33,287 bases of DNA from an uncultured delta proteobacterium (GCA_903911225.1 CAIWCT010000249.1:1-33287); one strand, 5' to 3'. Numbered from the stretch's first letter, positions 7,460-15,943 are shown. The notes: generated from the letters alone by a model not told the origin. Numbers and translations are program-made.

Positions 7460-9307
7460 TCAGCTTTCCACGAAGCCATGTTCCGCACACTGGGCGCGGA
7501 AGCAGAAAAATGCCTGGTAAATCCGCAGCGCGTCTGCAATAGGCTGGAAATGAGACGACCTGTTATTGCCGAAATAGATGGTCGGTATCGGTACCGTAGC
7601 AATCCGTTTATGGCTCTCCAGCGCAAACAGAAGCATAATCAGTTCCGTCTCGTAGCGCCCTCCTTTGACGTTCAGCAAAACTTCCTGCAAAAAACTTTTT
7701 TTGAAAGCACGAAAGCCTGATTGCGTATCATGGGGGATGAGGGGATAAAAAAAGCGCATAAATTTATATGTCAGCATGTTGCCCAGACAGCTGCGAATGG
7801 GGATTGAGCCTGGGCGGCTCTTAACCCGGCCCCCGATGACCATGTCTGCATTGTTTTGATGGCACTCATGCACGAGCCTGGGGATGTCGGCAGGGCGATG
7901 TTGCCGATCGCCGTCAATTGTAACAAGAACATCGAATGGTATGTTCTCAAGTGCGTATCGAAACCCCTCAAGCAGGACCACGCCTTTGCCCCGGTTTACG
8001 GGACACGAGACAATATGCAGCCGCCCGTTCATTTCCGCAGCCAGCGATTGTAGAATTGCGCCTGTTTCATCTATGGAACCGTCATTTATTGCAAGTACAT
8101 GCCGGGAGTACTTCAACGCCTCACGGATTACCTCCGCGCATGAATAGGCGACATTATAGCAGGGAATCAGACAGCACACTTCAGCAGGAACAATGCTGTC
8201 AACATGCCAGGCAGTTGGAACCGGCAGGCTGAATGTTTGTTGCTGCGGTACGGGAATTTCCCGCCAGCCTGCGGTATCGAAAAAAAGAAATCGCTGTTCC
8301 AGCTTCACAAAAACCCTTTGCATGGGTGGAAAAACCGAAAGAGGAATCACAATATCTCCATGTCGGCGACCACCGTGGTAGGATGCTTCGGCCACGACCA
8401 TGCCAGAGGCGATATCGCGAAGTTCAATTTTTCCGGAAGCTGCAGGGATCGTCATAACATAGCCTGCGCCGCCATCTATTGAATGGTAGGTAAAGATATA
8501 CAGTTGTGCCTTCCCTATTCCAGCCAGACGATTTTTTAAGGAAATCGAGAGCAACAGTGATGTATTATTTGTAACTAGCGCCATGTGCACCGGGTGCCTC
8601 GTATCGCATTCGACGGGCTTTGTTGAGGGCATATAAAGTTCCTGATCGGAGGCATAGGGTAAAAAACGGATACGGCTGAGTTTCATTTGCGTATTATGGC
8701 GTTCAATGGCGTTTAGTTTACGGATTTTTTGGGCTGGCAATAACGGCAGGTAAATAAGGCTCTGTTGCTTCAGGCCGTTGTGCCCGTAATGCACACAGTA
8801 ATAGATATACTGAAGTCGTGCGGAGGGCTTTGTTATGGTTGCACGGGCAATACTAATAAGGACGCCAAGAGCGCTGTGATCCGGGTGCAGGTCAAGCGGT
8901 GATGGCCCGACAATCAGCGTGGGCTGCCAATCATCGATCTCCGCACTGATACGCTGGAGTATGGCCCCGCTTTCTTTCAGCAAAAGCTCGGTGATTCCCT
9001 GGTCGGGATATCCCCAGAAAACAGCGTTTTCAGGTTGCAAGCCAAGGCAGGCCAGAGAAGCAAGCGCCTCGGCGTTTCGCCGAAAACCCCATCTTATTCT
9101 GTCGGCCGATTCGATACGCCAGCGATGTTCGTCAACCCGTTGCGGCCAGGGATTATTGTCTCCATTGGTCACAAAGATGACTCTGATTGCAGCGCCTGCA
9201 GCGACCGCCTGTTGCAGCAGCCCGCCGGTAGCAAGCGCTTCGTCATCGGGGTGGGCAGCAAAAAGCAATATTCTTGAATTTTCTTGGAATGTCAGGGGTT
9301 TTTTCAT
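7460..9307 (-). CDS. PIG-L/LmbE deacetylase fused to a DPM1-like GT2 glycosyltransferase
   Basis: This 615-residue protein has two enzymatic halves. Residues about 10-190 form a PIG-L/LmbE de-N-acetylase domain with the zinc motif AAHPDDE (17-23) and the distal HPDH (141-144). A beta-rich linker (about 220-360) follows. Residues about 377-600 are a GT2 domain with CLIPCYNV, NDGSIDET, the metal-binding DGD (465-467) and GGRYETELIML, closest to the dolichol/polyprenyl-phosphate mannosyltransferase (DPM1) group. No membrane helix is evident after the GT2 part. One polypeptide could thus deacetylate an N-acetyl sugar and load a sugar on polyprenyl phosphate, a combination that recalls the separate ArnC and ArnD steps. 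Substrates are inferred. It starts 15 nt after GT39-C and ends 8 nt before DedA. AAGGTG precedes its ATG. Confidence 0.85.
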   Translation of the reverse strand: MKKPLTFQENSRILLFAAHPDDEALATGGLLQQAVAAGAAIRVIFVTNGDNNPWPQRVDEHRWRIESADRIRWGFRRNAEALASLACLGLQPENAVFWGYPDQGITELLLKESGAILQRISAEIDDWQPTLIVGPSPLDLHPDHSALGVLISIARATITKPSARLQYIYYCVHYGHNGLKQQSLIYLPLLPAQKIRKLNAIERHNTQMKLSRIRFLPYASDQELYMPSTKPVECDTRHPVHMALVTNNTSLLLSISLKNRLAGIGKAQLYIFTYHSIDGGAGYVMTIPAASGKIELRDIASGMVVAEASYHGGRRHGDIVIPLSVFPPMQRVFVKLEQRFLFFDTAGWREIPVPQQQTFSLPVPTAWHVDSIVPAEVCCLIPCYNVAYSCAEVIREALKYSRHVLAINDGSIDETGAILQSLAAEMNGRLHIVSCPVNRGKGVVLLEGFRYALENIPFDVLVTIDGDRQHRPADIPRLVHECHQNNADMVIGGRVKSRPGSIPIRSCLGNMLTYKFMRFFYPLIPHDTQSGFRAFKKSFLQEVLLNVKGGRYETELIMLLFALESHKRIATVPIPTIYFGNNRSSHFQPIADALRIYQAFFCFRAQCAEHGFVES

Positions 9308-9322
9308 GGTGTCGCACCTTAT

Positions 9323-11068
9323 TTATGAGAATGGAGAATAACCAAGTGTTTTTGCCTTTGCCCAGACTACAGCCAATTTGCCATTTTGCGCCGCAGGGCG
9401 AAACTCATGCTGCCCTGCCTCCAGAAAACAAGCACTACCGTCATAGGCCTTGCCATCGAGCTGGCCAGCGGTTGAACCGTTTTGTGCAACGATAATATAT
9501 GGTGCAGGTATCCCGATACTAAAGGTTACAGACTGCGCCGCATCGGATGGCGGGGCGAGCAGTTTGCCTGCCACCCGCAGCGAACCGACCGGGATATAAT
9601 TTTCATTGAGAAAAATTCGGGCGCGGCTGGGTAATCGGATGTCATCAAGTGCCGCAACACAAGTGCGTGTGTCAAGCAGCCGTTCCGGAATATCATCGTT
9701 CATGAGGCCGCGCTTGATCCGTGCGCGGGTAATTGTTTCAAGAACATAGTAGGAAGAACGCGGGCGGAAAACAGTTTCCCCCTTCATATCAGCAACAGGA
9801 TCATGCGGACCGGTGAGCCGCAGAATATCGCTGATCAGATTTACCTGCTTAGTTAGACGTTCTTGCCGTGGCGCTACTTCCTGCGCAATTCCCAATATGC
9901 AAATTATCTCAATAAAAACCATACAGGCGGCAATGATGCGTTGCGGCGGGGAAGAAAGCGGATTACAACGCGCGATATGAAGTATACCCTCCGGGAGAAG
10001 CTTCAAGAACACCGGTGTGAGCAAAACTCCTAACAGCGGGTAAAACGGAAGGTAGGACTGCGCGTCTATTACAGGCCAGAACGCATTCAGCGCAAAAAAG
10101 TAAATGCCGCAAACGAAAAGAATAAAAATACGCCGTGTCCGTAAACTGGCAAGAGCCGTTTTTTTACCCATGATTTGTGCAATCGCGTATAGTGCTATAA
10201 GCGATACGGGGAAAATAAGCATGCGCAAATAAGCTTGTTTGTGCCACTTGCCCAGGCCGTGAAGAATATTATGCTGCACTGTTCCATAGTACAATGGCGC
10301 CAAAGCGTCTTTGAAATAAAAGACAAGCACTAATGCTGCAGGTACAATGCATAGACCCGCCAGCAGTGCTGCAGTAAATTTGCCAAAACGGCCGCGGGCC
10401 TGCCGTGAAATATACTGACGGGGGGAAAGAACGACCACAGCCAGTGCGCCGCCTCCCAGGGAACCAAGCAGCAAAGTAGTCTTCATGGATACCCCCAGCG
10501 CCGTACCCAGAAAAAAACCTGCCCAGAAACACTTTGCCGATGTTAACTTTCCGCAAATGAGTAAAGCAAGGGACAGCATCCAGAACATGGCCCAAAGATT
10601 ATCAGTGCGGAACGTACCTGAAAGAATGAAACAAAAGGGGTAAAAGGCCGTAAGCACCGCAGCCCAGAGGCCATAGCGCGCAGAAAAAAGCTCCCGCCCT
10701 ATTAAAAAAACGCACCACAGCGTAATGCAGTACAGCGGGATCATGGTCATCCGCATAGCAAATACCGTGCTCGTGCTTTCTCCAAGAAGCATCAAGAGCG
10801 GAGCATAGAGCATATGAAAAAGAGGGGCATGATTATCGAAAATGTCACGGTATTGCAGGAAACCGTTGGCCCACCCCCACACGACATGGAGATGCTGGGT
10901 TTCATCAGTATCAAAATGGTAATAGAATACAAAGAGCGCCTTCCAAGAAAGGCACAGCGCCAGAGCCAGACAGCCGGCAGCCATTTCGCTTCCGGGTATC
11001 TGAGCCTTTGCTGCAGATTCTGCATGTAACCGACCTGGCAGCGAAAAAAATATTTTCAAGAACCCCAT
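9323..11068 (-). CDS. GT39-like polytopic glycosyltransferase (GT39-C), paralogue of 3441-5147
   Basis: The 581-residue multi-spanning protein has FDTDETQHLHVVWGWANG at residues 52-69, with Asp53, Asp55 and Glu56 in the catalytic-loop position. It matches GT39-B closely both around this loop and in the soluble C-terminal part (GETVFRPRSSYYVLE, then SLRVAGKLL and GYSPFS at the very end). It should use a polyprenyl-phosphate-sugar in the periplasm. It heads the series GT39-C, PIG-L-GT2, DedA, so donor synthesis, transfer and carrier recycling would be made from one transcript. A likely operator and -10 box lie at 11192-11235, giving a leader of about 115 nt. The start at 11068 has only a weak GGATAATGAG upstream. 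Confidence 0.8.
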   Translation of the reverse strand: MGFLKIFFSLPGRLHAESAAKAQIPGSEMAAGCLALALCLSWKALFVFYYHFDTDETQHLHVVWGWANGFLQYRDIFDNHAPLFHMLYAPLLMLLGESTSTVFAMRMTMIPLYCITLWCVFLIGRELFSARYGLWAAVLTAFYPFCFILSGTFRTDNLWAMFWMLSLALLICGKLTSAKCFWAGFFLGTALGVSMKTTLLLGSLGGGALAVVVLSPRQYISRQARGRFGKFTAALLAGLCIVPAALVLVFYFKDALAPLYYGTVQHNILHGLGKWHKQAYLRMLIFPVSLIALYAIAQIMGKKTALASLRTRRIFILFVCGIYFFALNAFWPVIDAQSYLPFYPLLGVLLTPVFLKLLPEGILHIARCNPLSSPPQRIIAACMVFIEIICILGIAQEVAPRQERLTKQVNLISDILRLTGPHDPVADMKGETVFRPRSSYYVLETITRARIKRGLMNDDIPERLLDTRTCVAALDDIRLPSRARIFLNENYIPVGSLRVAGKLLAPPSDAAQSVTFSIGIPAPYIIVAQNGSTAGQLDGKAYDGSACFLEAGQHEFRPAAQNGKLAVVWAKAKTLGYSPFS

Positions 11069-11191
11069 AGCTCATTATCCAGAAAGATATGATGAGTAGT
11101 ATATTCCGGCAAAACCTTATATAAGAATCCTTGCCAGAAACACATGCTGCCTTTGTCGAATCGGCAGCATTGCTTTACCATCTACAAGTTA

Positions 11192-11235
11192 ACCATATCA
11201 GCTAAATCTTACGGAATGCTTACAGGAGGGTTAAA
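11192..11235 (-). promoter_or_regulatory. Candidate response-regulator operator and -10 box for the GT39-C operon
   Basis: On the minus strand TTTAAC, TGTAAG and CGTAAG lie at exact 11-nt steps (11230-11235, 11219-11224, 11208-11213). Ten nt after the last comes TATGGT (11192-11197), a fair -10. The array matches that upstream of the response-regulator gene in orientation, in the terminal CGTAA half-site and in distance to the -10. Three 11-nt-spaced half-sites upstream of -10 with no good -35 is typical of OmpR/PhoB-family activated promoters. Which regulator binds is inference. Confidence 0.5.
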
Positions 11236-11261
11236 ACAATTTCATTTTTAACTACCAGTAA

Positions 11262-12683
11262 CTAGCAGGATGTTGGGAAAGTTAAGGTAACGGTGGTTCC
11301 GCTCGCAGGTGTGCTCTGGATTTGTATGCTCCCGCCATGGAGATCCATGATTGATTTGGCAATAGCAAGGCCCAAGCCCGTGCCTTGCCCGGAAGCAGTT
11401 TTTGCTTTATCGCTTCTATAAAATCGATCAAAGACCTTATCAATGGCAGACTCTTCTATGCCGATGCCGGTATCCCGTATTTGAACACTGACAGTATCAT
11501 TATAGTGCCCTATGCTGATGTCGATTTTTCCACCCGGTGGCGTATAGCGAATTGAGTTTGATAATATGTTGCTTATGACACGCCGAAACAATGAAAGATC
11601 AGCATTCAGTGATGCTGCGCCCCGACAGGTGACTTCTATATTCTGCTGCTCAATCAGAGCATCATAGTATTCCAGCATGGCCTTTATTTCCCCAAAAACA
11701 TCAAAAACAGTGGGCTCAAGTATAATATCGGTGCTTTCAGCTTTCGCAAGAAAGAGCAGACTTTTGATTATATTTGCCAGCTTATCATACTCTTCAAGAT
11801 TTAGTTCAATATGGTGCTGATACTCCTGGGTTGTTCGGGGTTTGGAAAGTATAACTTCAGCCTCTCCCATAAGCGCGTTGATCGGGTTGCGCAATTCATG
11901 GGCAATATTGGACGAAAACTGAGAAAGCCGGGAAAATGAATTTTGCAGATGATCAAGCATCTGATCAAATGAAGATGCAAGTTCGGTAAGTTCCCTGGGC
12001 CACAGAGATGGATTCACCCGTTCATGCAGTTTCGTGCTTCTTATTCTCCTGATGGCGTCGGTTATATCTTTCAGGGGTTGCATACCTTTGCGGGCAATAA
12101 AAAAACCAGCGGCGGCAGAAAATAAAATCCCCAGAACAAGCATACCGATTACTTGATTTTTATACTCATTGAGCATTCCCTGTTCTCTGGATATATCCAG
12201 TGCAACTTGAAGAAGTCTTTTTTCAGTAGGGGAGACTCCGACATTTGCCCATTCAGACTTTAAAAGATACAATCTTCCATCAGGAGTGCTTTTTTTCCAG
12301 CCTTTCAACGGTTCTTTATCAAATTTCAAAGGCTCTAAAAAAAACGTTGAAAGCAGGGGATTCTCTTTGTTGGAAAATTCAAATACTTTTGCGCCTTTTT
12401 CATCTAAAATCCTGACATAATTAGCAAGGGGAGAGCCTTCCCCTTCATTAACTTCCTCTTGTAACAACTGCAGATTATCAGGATGCTCTTTTAAAATAGT
12501 ACGCAGGTCATGAATTTTCTCGACAAGAAACTCGTTGTCTTCTCCTTCCAGATTATGCATCAAAGCGAAATATAAATAACCGGTTATTGCGGCAAGTATT
12601 CCAAATGCCGAAAGCATGTAGAACAGAGTAAGCCTATAGGTGATTGAGATGGCCTTGTTTTTATTATCTTTTTTCAAAAACAT
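11262..12683 (-). CDS. Two-component sensor histidine kinase (CusS/heavy-metal-sensor type architecture)
   Basis: The 473-residue protein has a first membrane helix (about 15-42), a periplasmic region of about 130 residues, and a second helix (about 179-197) leading into a HAMP linker. Next is the HisKA dimerisation domain with IAHELRNP (His262 phosphorylated), then the HATPase domain with the N box NILSNSIRYT, the G1 box DTGIGI and the G2 box GTGLGLAIAKSI. The layout matches the heavy-metal sensor kinase subgroup, but no metal-binding cluster is evident in the sensor region. The frame opens at GTG 12695, yet the ATG at 12683 is preceded by GGGGCAGG and is a better start. It overlaps the response-regulator gene by 20 nt, indicating translational coupling. 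It faces an envelope-modification operon, so an envelope or cationic-agent signal is plausible. Confidence 0.9.
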   Translation of the reverse strand: MFLKKDNKNKAISITYRLTLFYMLSAFGILAAITGYLYFALMHNLEGEDNEFLVEKIHDLRTILKEHPDNLQLLQEEVNEGEGSPLANYVRILDEKGAKVFEFSNKENPLLSTFFLEPLKFDKEPLKGWKKSTPDGRLYLLKSEWANVGVSPTEKRLLQVALDISREQGMLNEYKNQVIGMLVLGILFSAAAGFFIARKGMQPLKDITDAIRRIRSTKLHERVNPSLWPRELTELASSFDQMLDHLQNSFSRLSQFSSNIAHELRNPINALMGEAEVILSKPRTTQEYQHHIELNLEEYDKLANIIKSLLFLAKAESTDIILEPTVFDVFGEIKAMLEYYDALIEQQNIEVTCRGAASLNADLSLFRRVISNILSNSIRYTPPGGKIDISIGHYNDTVSVQIRDTGIGIEESAIDKVFDRFYRSDKAKTASGQGTGLGLAIAKSIMDLHGGSIQIQSTPASGTTVTLTFPTSC

Positions 12684-13335
12684 ATCCTGCCCCACGAACC
12701 GTATGAATAAGCTTTATTTCAAACAGATCATCGACCTTTGCACGAAGCCTGAGTATCGCCACATCAACAATATTTCTATCGCTTTCGAAATTTATATCCC
12801 AAACATGTTCGGCTATAGTCGAGCGAGACAAAACCTGCCCTTGGTTTTGCACGAGATAATTTAATAAAACAAATTCCTTTGGCGTCAACTCAATAAGAGT
12901 TTCTCCACGCATTACTTTATGGGATGCTGAGTCAATCTCAAGGTCTGCTATTTTTATTTTTCCGATCTGTCGTACCTGACCACGCTTCAAAAGAGCATAT
13001 ATCCTAGCAAGGAGTTCAGAAAAGGCAAATGGCTTAATAAGATAATCATCTGCACCCAGTGTCAGCCCCCGTACCCGATCCTGCACTTTGTCGCAAGCGG
13101 TCAGGAAAAGCACCGGCGTTTGTTGCCCTTTCTTTCGCAGCTCGCTTAAAACAGACCACCCATCCAGTTCCGGAAGCATTACATCCAGAACAATAAGATC
13201 ATAATTAATGGTAAGTGCACAATGAAGCCCATCGTCCCCCCGATGCATAGCGTCTACGACAAAACCGTTTTCGGTAAGACCTTTTTTAAGATAATCAGCC
13301 GTACGAATCGAATCTTCAATAATTAAAATTCGCAT
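12664..13335 (-). CDS. OmpR/PhoB-family response regulator
   Basis: The 223-residue protein has a receiver domain with the acidic pocket ED (7-8), phospho-acceptor Asp51 in LDVMLPELDG, Thr79 and Lys101 (IKPF). A C-terminal winged helix follows (about 127-223) with ELTPKEFVLLNYL and the closing HTVRGAGYVFEKR. It is the partner of the overlapping kinase. The frame can be extended to a GTG at 13350, but the ATG at 13335 follows GGACAGGG and gives the standard N-terminus MRILIIED. Three 11-nt-spaced half-sites and a -10 lie directly upstream, so autoregulation is likely. Similar arrays precede the GT39-C operon and an LtaS-like gene. Confidence 0.93.
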   Translation of the reverse strand: MRILIIEDSIRTADYLKKGLTENGFVVDAMHRGDDGLHCALTINYDLIVLDVMLPELDGWSVLSELRKKGQQTPVLFLTACDKVQDRVRGLTLGADDYLIKPFAFSELLARIYALLKRGQVRQIGKIKIADLEIDSASHKVMRGETLIELTPKEFVLLNYLVQNQGQVLSRSTIAEHVWDINFESDRNIVDVAILRLRAKVDDLFEIKLIHTVRGAGYVFEKR

Positions 13336-13351
13336 AATGCCCTGTCCCACT

Positions 13352-13411
13352 ATTAAATTTAGATTAATTAATAGCTTTTGCTGATTACGCGAGAATTAAA
13401 CGGGGATTAAA
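13352..13411 (-). promoter_or_regulatory. Candidate autoregulatory operator/promoter of the two-component operon
   Basis: On the minus strand TTTAAT, TTTAAT and CGTAAT stand at exact 11-nt steps (13406-13411, 13395-13400, 13384-13389). They are followed after 10 nt by TATTAA (13368-13373) as -10, predicting a start near 13361 and a leader of about 26 nt. A further ATTAAT/TTTAAT pair with the same 11-nt step lies at 13352-13368, overlapping the start region, where binding could repress. No good -35 box is seen, as expected for a regulator-dependent promoter. Confidence 0.55.
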
Positions 13412-13509
13412 TGTTGTTCATATGGATAATGGTTGGAGGAATGGCAATGCCGGCTTGTTCCTGTATCAAAACCGGCTGTCACAGTCTGTTGACTCTTGGG
13501 TGGCACATT

Positions 13510-15498
13510 TTATTTCCGGAGGGCTTCAGGCGGCAGGTGATAGAGCTGGTTGTAGTAGAGATACCCGGGCAGCAGGGCATGCGCCAGGGCATTCTTGGCA
13601 AGCTCGGGGTCAAGTTCCGCAGAAGTCAGCCGCCCATCGGAATAGACAAACTGTTCCGGCTCCATATGGGGCTGCAGCAGGACAACCCGGTTGTCTTCCA
13701 TAAAGGCATTCGTGTCTCCATACTGCATAATGGCCCTGCCTTTGATAGTGTCCGGCAGGCTTAAAAGCGCTCTGCCCGGTACCGGGTGCTCGGTGCTGAT
13801 GCCCATAAGGTCAAGAAGCGTGGGTGTCATATCGATCTGGCTTGCTACCTTATCATAGGTACCGGGTTTGACATTTGGCCCAATAAGCAGTCCTGTAATA
13901 TGAAATTTATGCACGGGTATCAGGTCCTGGCCCTGAAGCCGCGTGCTGTGGTCGGCAATAATCAGAAAAAGCGTATTCTTGTAGTAGGACTCTTTTTTCG
14001 CCATCTCGAAAAATTTTCCAACGGCATAATCAGCATACTTGACAGCATTATTGCGGGTCGCCTTGGGCTGTTCATAGAGGTCGATACGTCCTTCGGGAAA
14101 GTCATACGGGTCGTGGTTCGATGTGGTCAAAACAAGGGCAAAAAAGGGCGCGTCCCCCTTTTTCGTGAATATTTCGTTGGCCTTATTAAAAAGATCCTCA
14201 TCAGAGACGCCCCAGGCGGCGGTAAACAGAGGGCTTTTGATGTCCCCTTTATCATAGATTTCCTGTATGCCGTTGCCGAGGAAAAAACCGCTCATGCTGT
14301 CAAATGTCCGCCTGCCGCCATAGATAAAATCGGTTGCATAGCCCTTGCGGCGCAGCAGCTCGGCGATAGTGAAAAAGTTTTTTTGCGACAGGCCGAGCTT
14401 CACCGTGCTTTCGCCTGCTGTTGGCAGGAACCCTGACATGATGGCCTCAATGCCCCGAATTGTTCTAATGCCGGTGCTGTAGAGTTGTGTCAGCAGCGTT
14501 CCCTCTTTGCTCAGCCGGTCTATGTTCGGCGTCAGTGGCAGGCCGCCCAGACAGCCGACATATTCAGCACCGAGACTTTCCTGAAGGATGATGACAAGAT
14601 TTACCGGCTTCTCCGGGGAAAAACGTGACTGCTGGTAATGCAGCAGCGGTATATCGAGGTTTCTGCATGCCTCTGCGCTAATCCCCTCATGGGAGCGGAT
14701 TTGCGAAAGTATTTCTGCGGGGTTCATGTCGCCATACAGTTTTCGCGGATCGGTTTCCATTTTTAAATTTGTATAGAATGCATAGCAAAGCGAATATGTT
14801 GAGTTGAGAGCAAGCTGGTTTGCAAGATGGTTTGATGAAAAAAAGGCAAGGCTGATATTGGCAGGGTGCTTTATAAATGTCGAACGGGCGCCTATTGTCA
14901 GCAGAATCCCACCGACCGCGAGCAAAAGCAGCCTTTGCTTAAAGGAACGCTCTTTGGCCTGTTTAAAAAGTTTTTGGGAAAATTTGTATACAAACAGAAA
15001 GATGAGCACCACGGCCAGAAGTCCGCAGGCCAGGCTCACCCTGTGCCCCTTCAGTATCATGGCAAAAACCTCACGCACTTGAACCATATGCTCCAAAAAA
15101 ACACGGTCAAGGCGCGTGTCGAACTCATCAATAAAGGGAAAGGTAGCAATTTCAAGAAAAGCAAACACCGATGCAAGGGCTGCGAAACAGACAGAAAACA
15201 CCCAGCATATCTTGGCCATAACCTTTCGGGGCAAAAAAACCACGGCAAGCAACGGGATTATGAGCACGTAGCAGAGCAGTATTGTATCGATCCTGAAACC
15301 GATGGGAATAATCCTAAAATAATTCTTAACTTCTACCAATCTGTTGAAATTTTCCGCACACAGGATAAATCTAAAGAAAGTAAAAATAAAAAGGCCAACA
15401 AGGTAAAAAAGGACCATCGGGGCTAGAGGCTGCAGAAACGACAGCCGCTCTTTAATAAGACTTTTTTTAACGGCTGCATTATGTGGAAGCTGTTTCAT
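13510..15498 (-). CDS. LtaS-like sulfatase-fold phosphoglycerol/phosphoethanolamine transferase (1)
   Basis: This 662-residue protein has five hydrophobic N-terminal segments and a large periplasmic alkaline-phosphatase-superfamily domain from about residue 295. The metal and active-site set of the LtaS family is visible: ILQESLG (Glu307), STGIRTIRG (Thr346 as nucleophile), TTSNHDPY (His462) and IADHSTR (Asp516, His517). In Gram-negatives such enzymes move phosphoglycerol or similar groups from phospholipids to glycans or lipids. The acceptor here is unknown. The ATG at 15498 follows AAGGA with 5 nt spacing. Another in-frame ATG sits two codons upstream. The ribosome-binding site overlaps the stop of a 34-codon ORF. 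The divergent gene at 15944 encodes a distant paralogue. The gene is co-directional with the two-component genes 174 nt downstream. Confidence 0.87.
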   Translation of the reverse strand: MKQLPHNAAVKKSLIKERLSFLQPLAPMVLFYLVGLFIFTFFRFILCAENFNRLVEVKNYFRIIPIGFRIDTILLCYVLIIPLLAVVFLPRKVMAKICWVFSVCFAALASVFAFLEIATFPFIDEFDTRLDRVFLEHMVQVREVFAMILKGHRVSLACGLLAVVLIFLFVYKFSQKLFKQAKERSFKQRLLLLAVGGILLTIGARSTFIKHPANISLAFFSSNHLANQLALNSTYSLCYAFYTNLKMETDPRKLYGDMNPAEILSQIRSHEGISAEACRNLDIPLLHYQQSRFSPEKPVNLVIILQESLGAEYVGCLGGLPLTPNIDRLSKEGTLLTQLYSTGIRTIRGIEAIMSGFLPTAGESTVKLGLSQKNFFTIAELLRRKGYATDFIYGGRRTFDSMSGFFLGNGIQEIYDKGDIKSPLFTAAWGVSDEDLFNKANEIFTKKGDAPFFALVLTTSNHDPYDFPEGRIDLYEQPKATRNNAVKYADYAVGKFFEMAKKESYYKNTLFLIIADHSTRLQGQDLIPVHKFHITGLLIGPNVKPGTYDKVASQIDMTPTLLDLMGISTEHPVPGRALLSLPDTIKGRAIMQYGDTNAFMEDNRVVLLQPHMEPEQFVYSDGRLTSAELDPELAKNALAHALLPGYLYYNQLYHLPPEALRK

Positions 15499-15506
15499 AT
15501 TCATCC

Positions 15507-15611
15507 TTATTTTTTATCCGCAGAGCCTGAGGACAATGAGGTTTTTGCCCCTGTATCTGCACTGGCGGTTAATATGCCGGGCTTGATGGGGTCTTGAAGA
15601 TCCATGGTCAT
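15507..15611 (-). CDS. Small upstream ORF (34 aa), possible leader peptide of LtaS-like 1
   Basis: An ATG at 15611 (second in-frame ATG at 15605) opens a 34-codon frame ending SSGSADKK. Its TAA (15507-15509) overlaps the ribosome-binding site AAGGA of the LtaS-like gene. It would begin about 16 nt after the start predicted from the -10 at 15634-15639, so it lies entirely within the leader of that mRNA. The peptide is hydrophilic, without a signal peptide or recognisable family, and its own ribosome-binding site is poor. It may be a coupling or leader ORF, or chance. Confidence 0.3.
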   Translation of the reverse strand: MTMDLQDPIKPGILTASADTGAKTSLSSGSADKK

Positions 15612-15633
15612 TTGTTTTTGTATCTTAAGCTTA

Positions 15634-15675
15634 TTTATATGCGCTATGTTAAACAAGAGTTAAAGACAAATTAAA
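15634..15675 (-). promoter_or_regulatory. Candidate operator/promoter of LtaS-like 1
   Basis: On the minus strand TTTAAT (15670-15675), TTTAAC (15659-15664) and TTTAAC (15648-15653) stand at exact 11-nt steps. TATAAA (15634-15639) follows 8 nt after the last as a good -10. Half-site sequence, period and orientation toward the gene agree with the arrays upstream of the response-regulator gene and the GT39-C operon. The spacing to -10 is 2 nt shorter than in those two, so the match is slightly imperfect. Confidence 0.5.
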
Positions 15676-15943
15676 TTTATTTCATCACATCAAAATACGC
15701 GAGCATGGCTCACATGTCCACTTAAAAACAATTGAATTTACAGTAAGTTATAGTAATCTTTTTTTTTATTGCATCGTATTGCCTGCATGAAATTTTTTCG
15801 ATTAAGCTATTCAGCCTAACCCACCTTAAATTCGTTTTTTTTAAATCATTACATTTTCTTAATTAGCTTTTAACCTTTAATTCATAAACACATGCTAATT
15901 TTCTCAACAATTAAAAAAGTACGCCAACAACAGGAGATACACT

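Larger units (their letters stand above)
15505..15943. other. 439-nt AT-rich divergent intergenic region between the two LtaS-like genes
   Basis: Apart from the small minus-strand ORF and the minus-strand operator/promoter described separately, this region holds very AT-rich DNA. It contains T-runs near 15759-15768 and 15833-15840 and many TTAA words. Nearest the plus-strand gene, CTTAAT (15858-15863) and TTTAAC (15869-15874) are spaced 11 nt, with TTTAAT at 15876-15881, a weaker version of the half-site array seen elsewhere. I find no convincing -35/-10 pair for the plus-strand gene and no further gene. Confidence 0.6.

Noticed and set aside
13449-13476. Inverted repeat GCCGGCTT/AAACCGGC as a terminator for LtaS-like 1
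   Set aside because: The stem is short with one mismatch and a 12-nt loop, and no T-run follows on the minus strand.
13786-14436. 216-codon plus-strand open frame
   Set aside because: It lies entirely antisense to the catalytic domain of LtaS-like 1, has no family features, and is a shadow of that gene.
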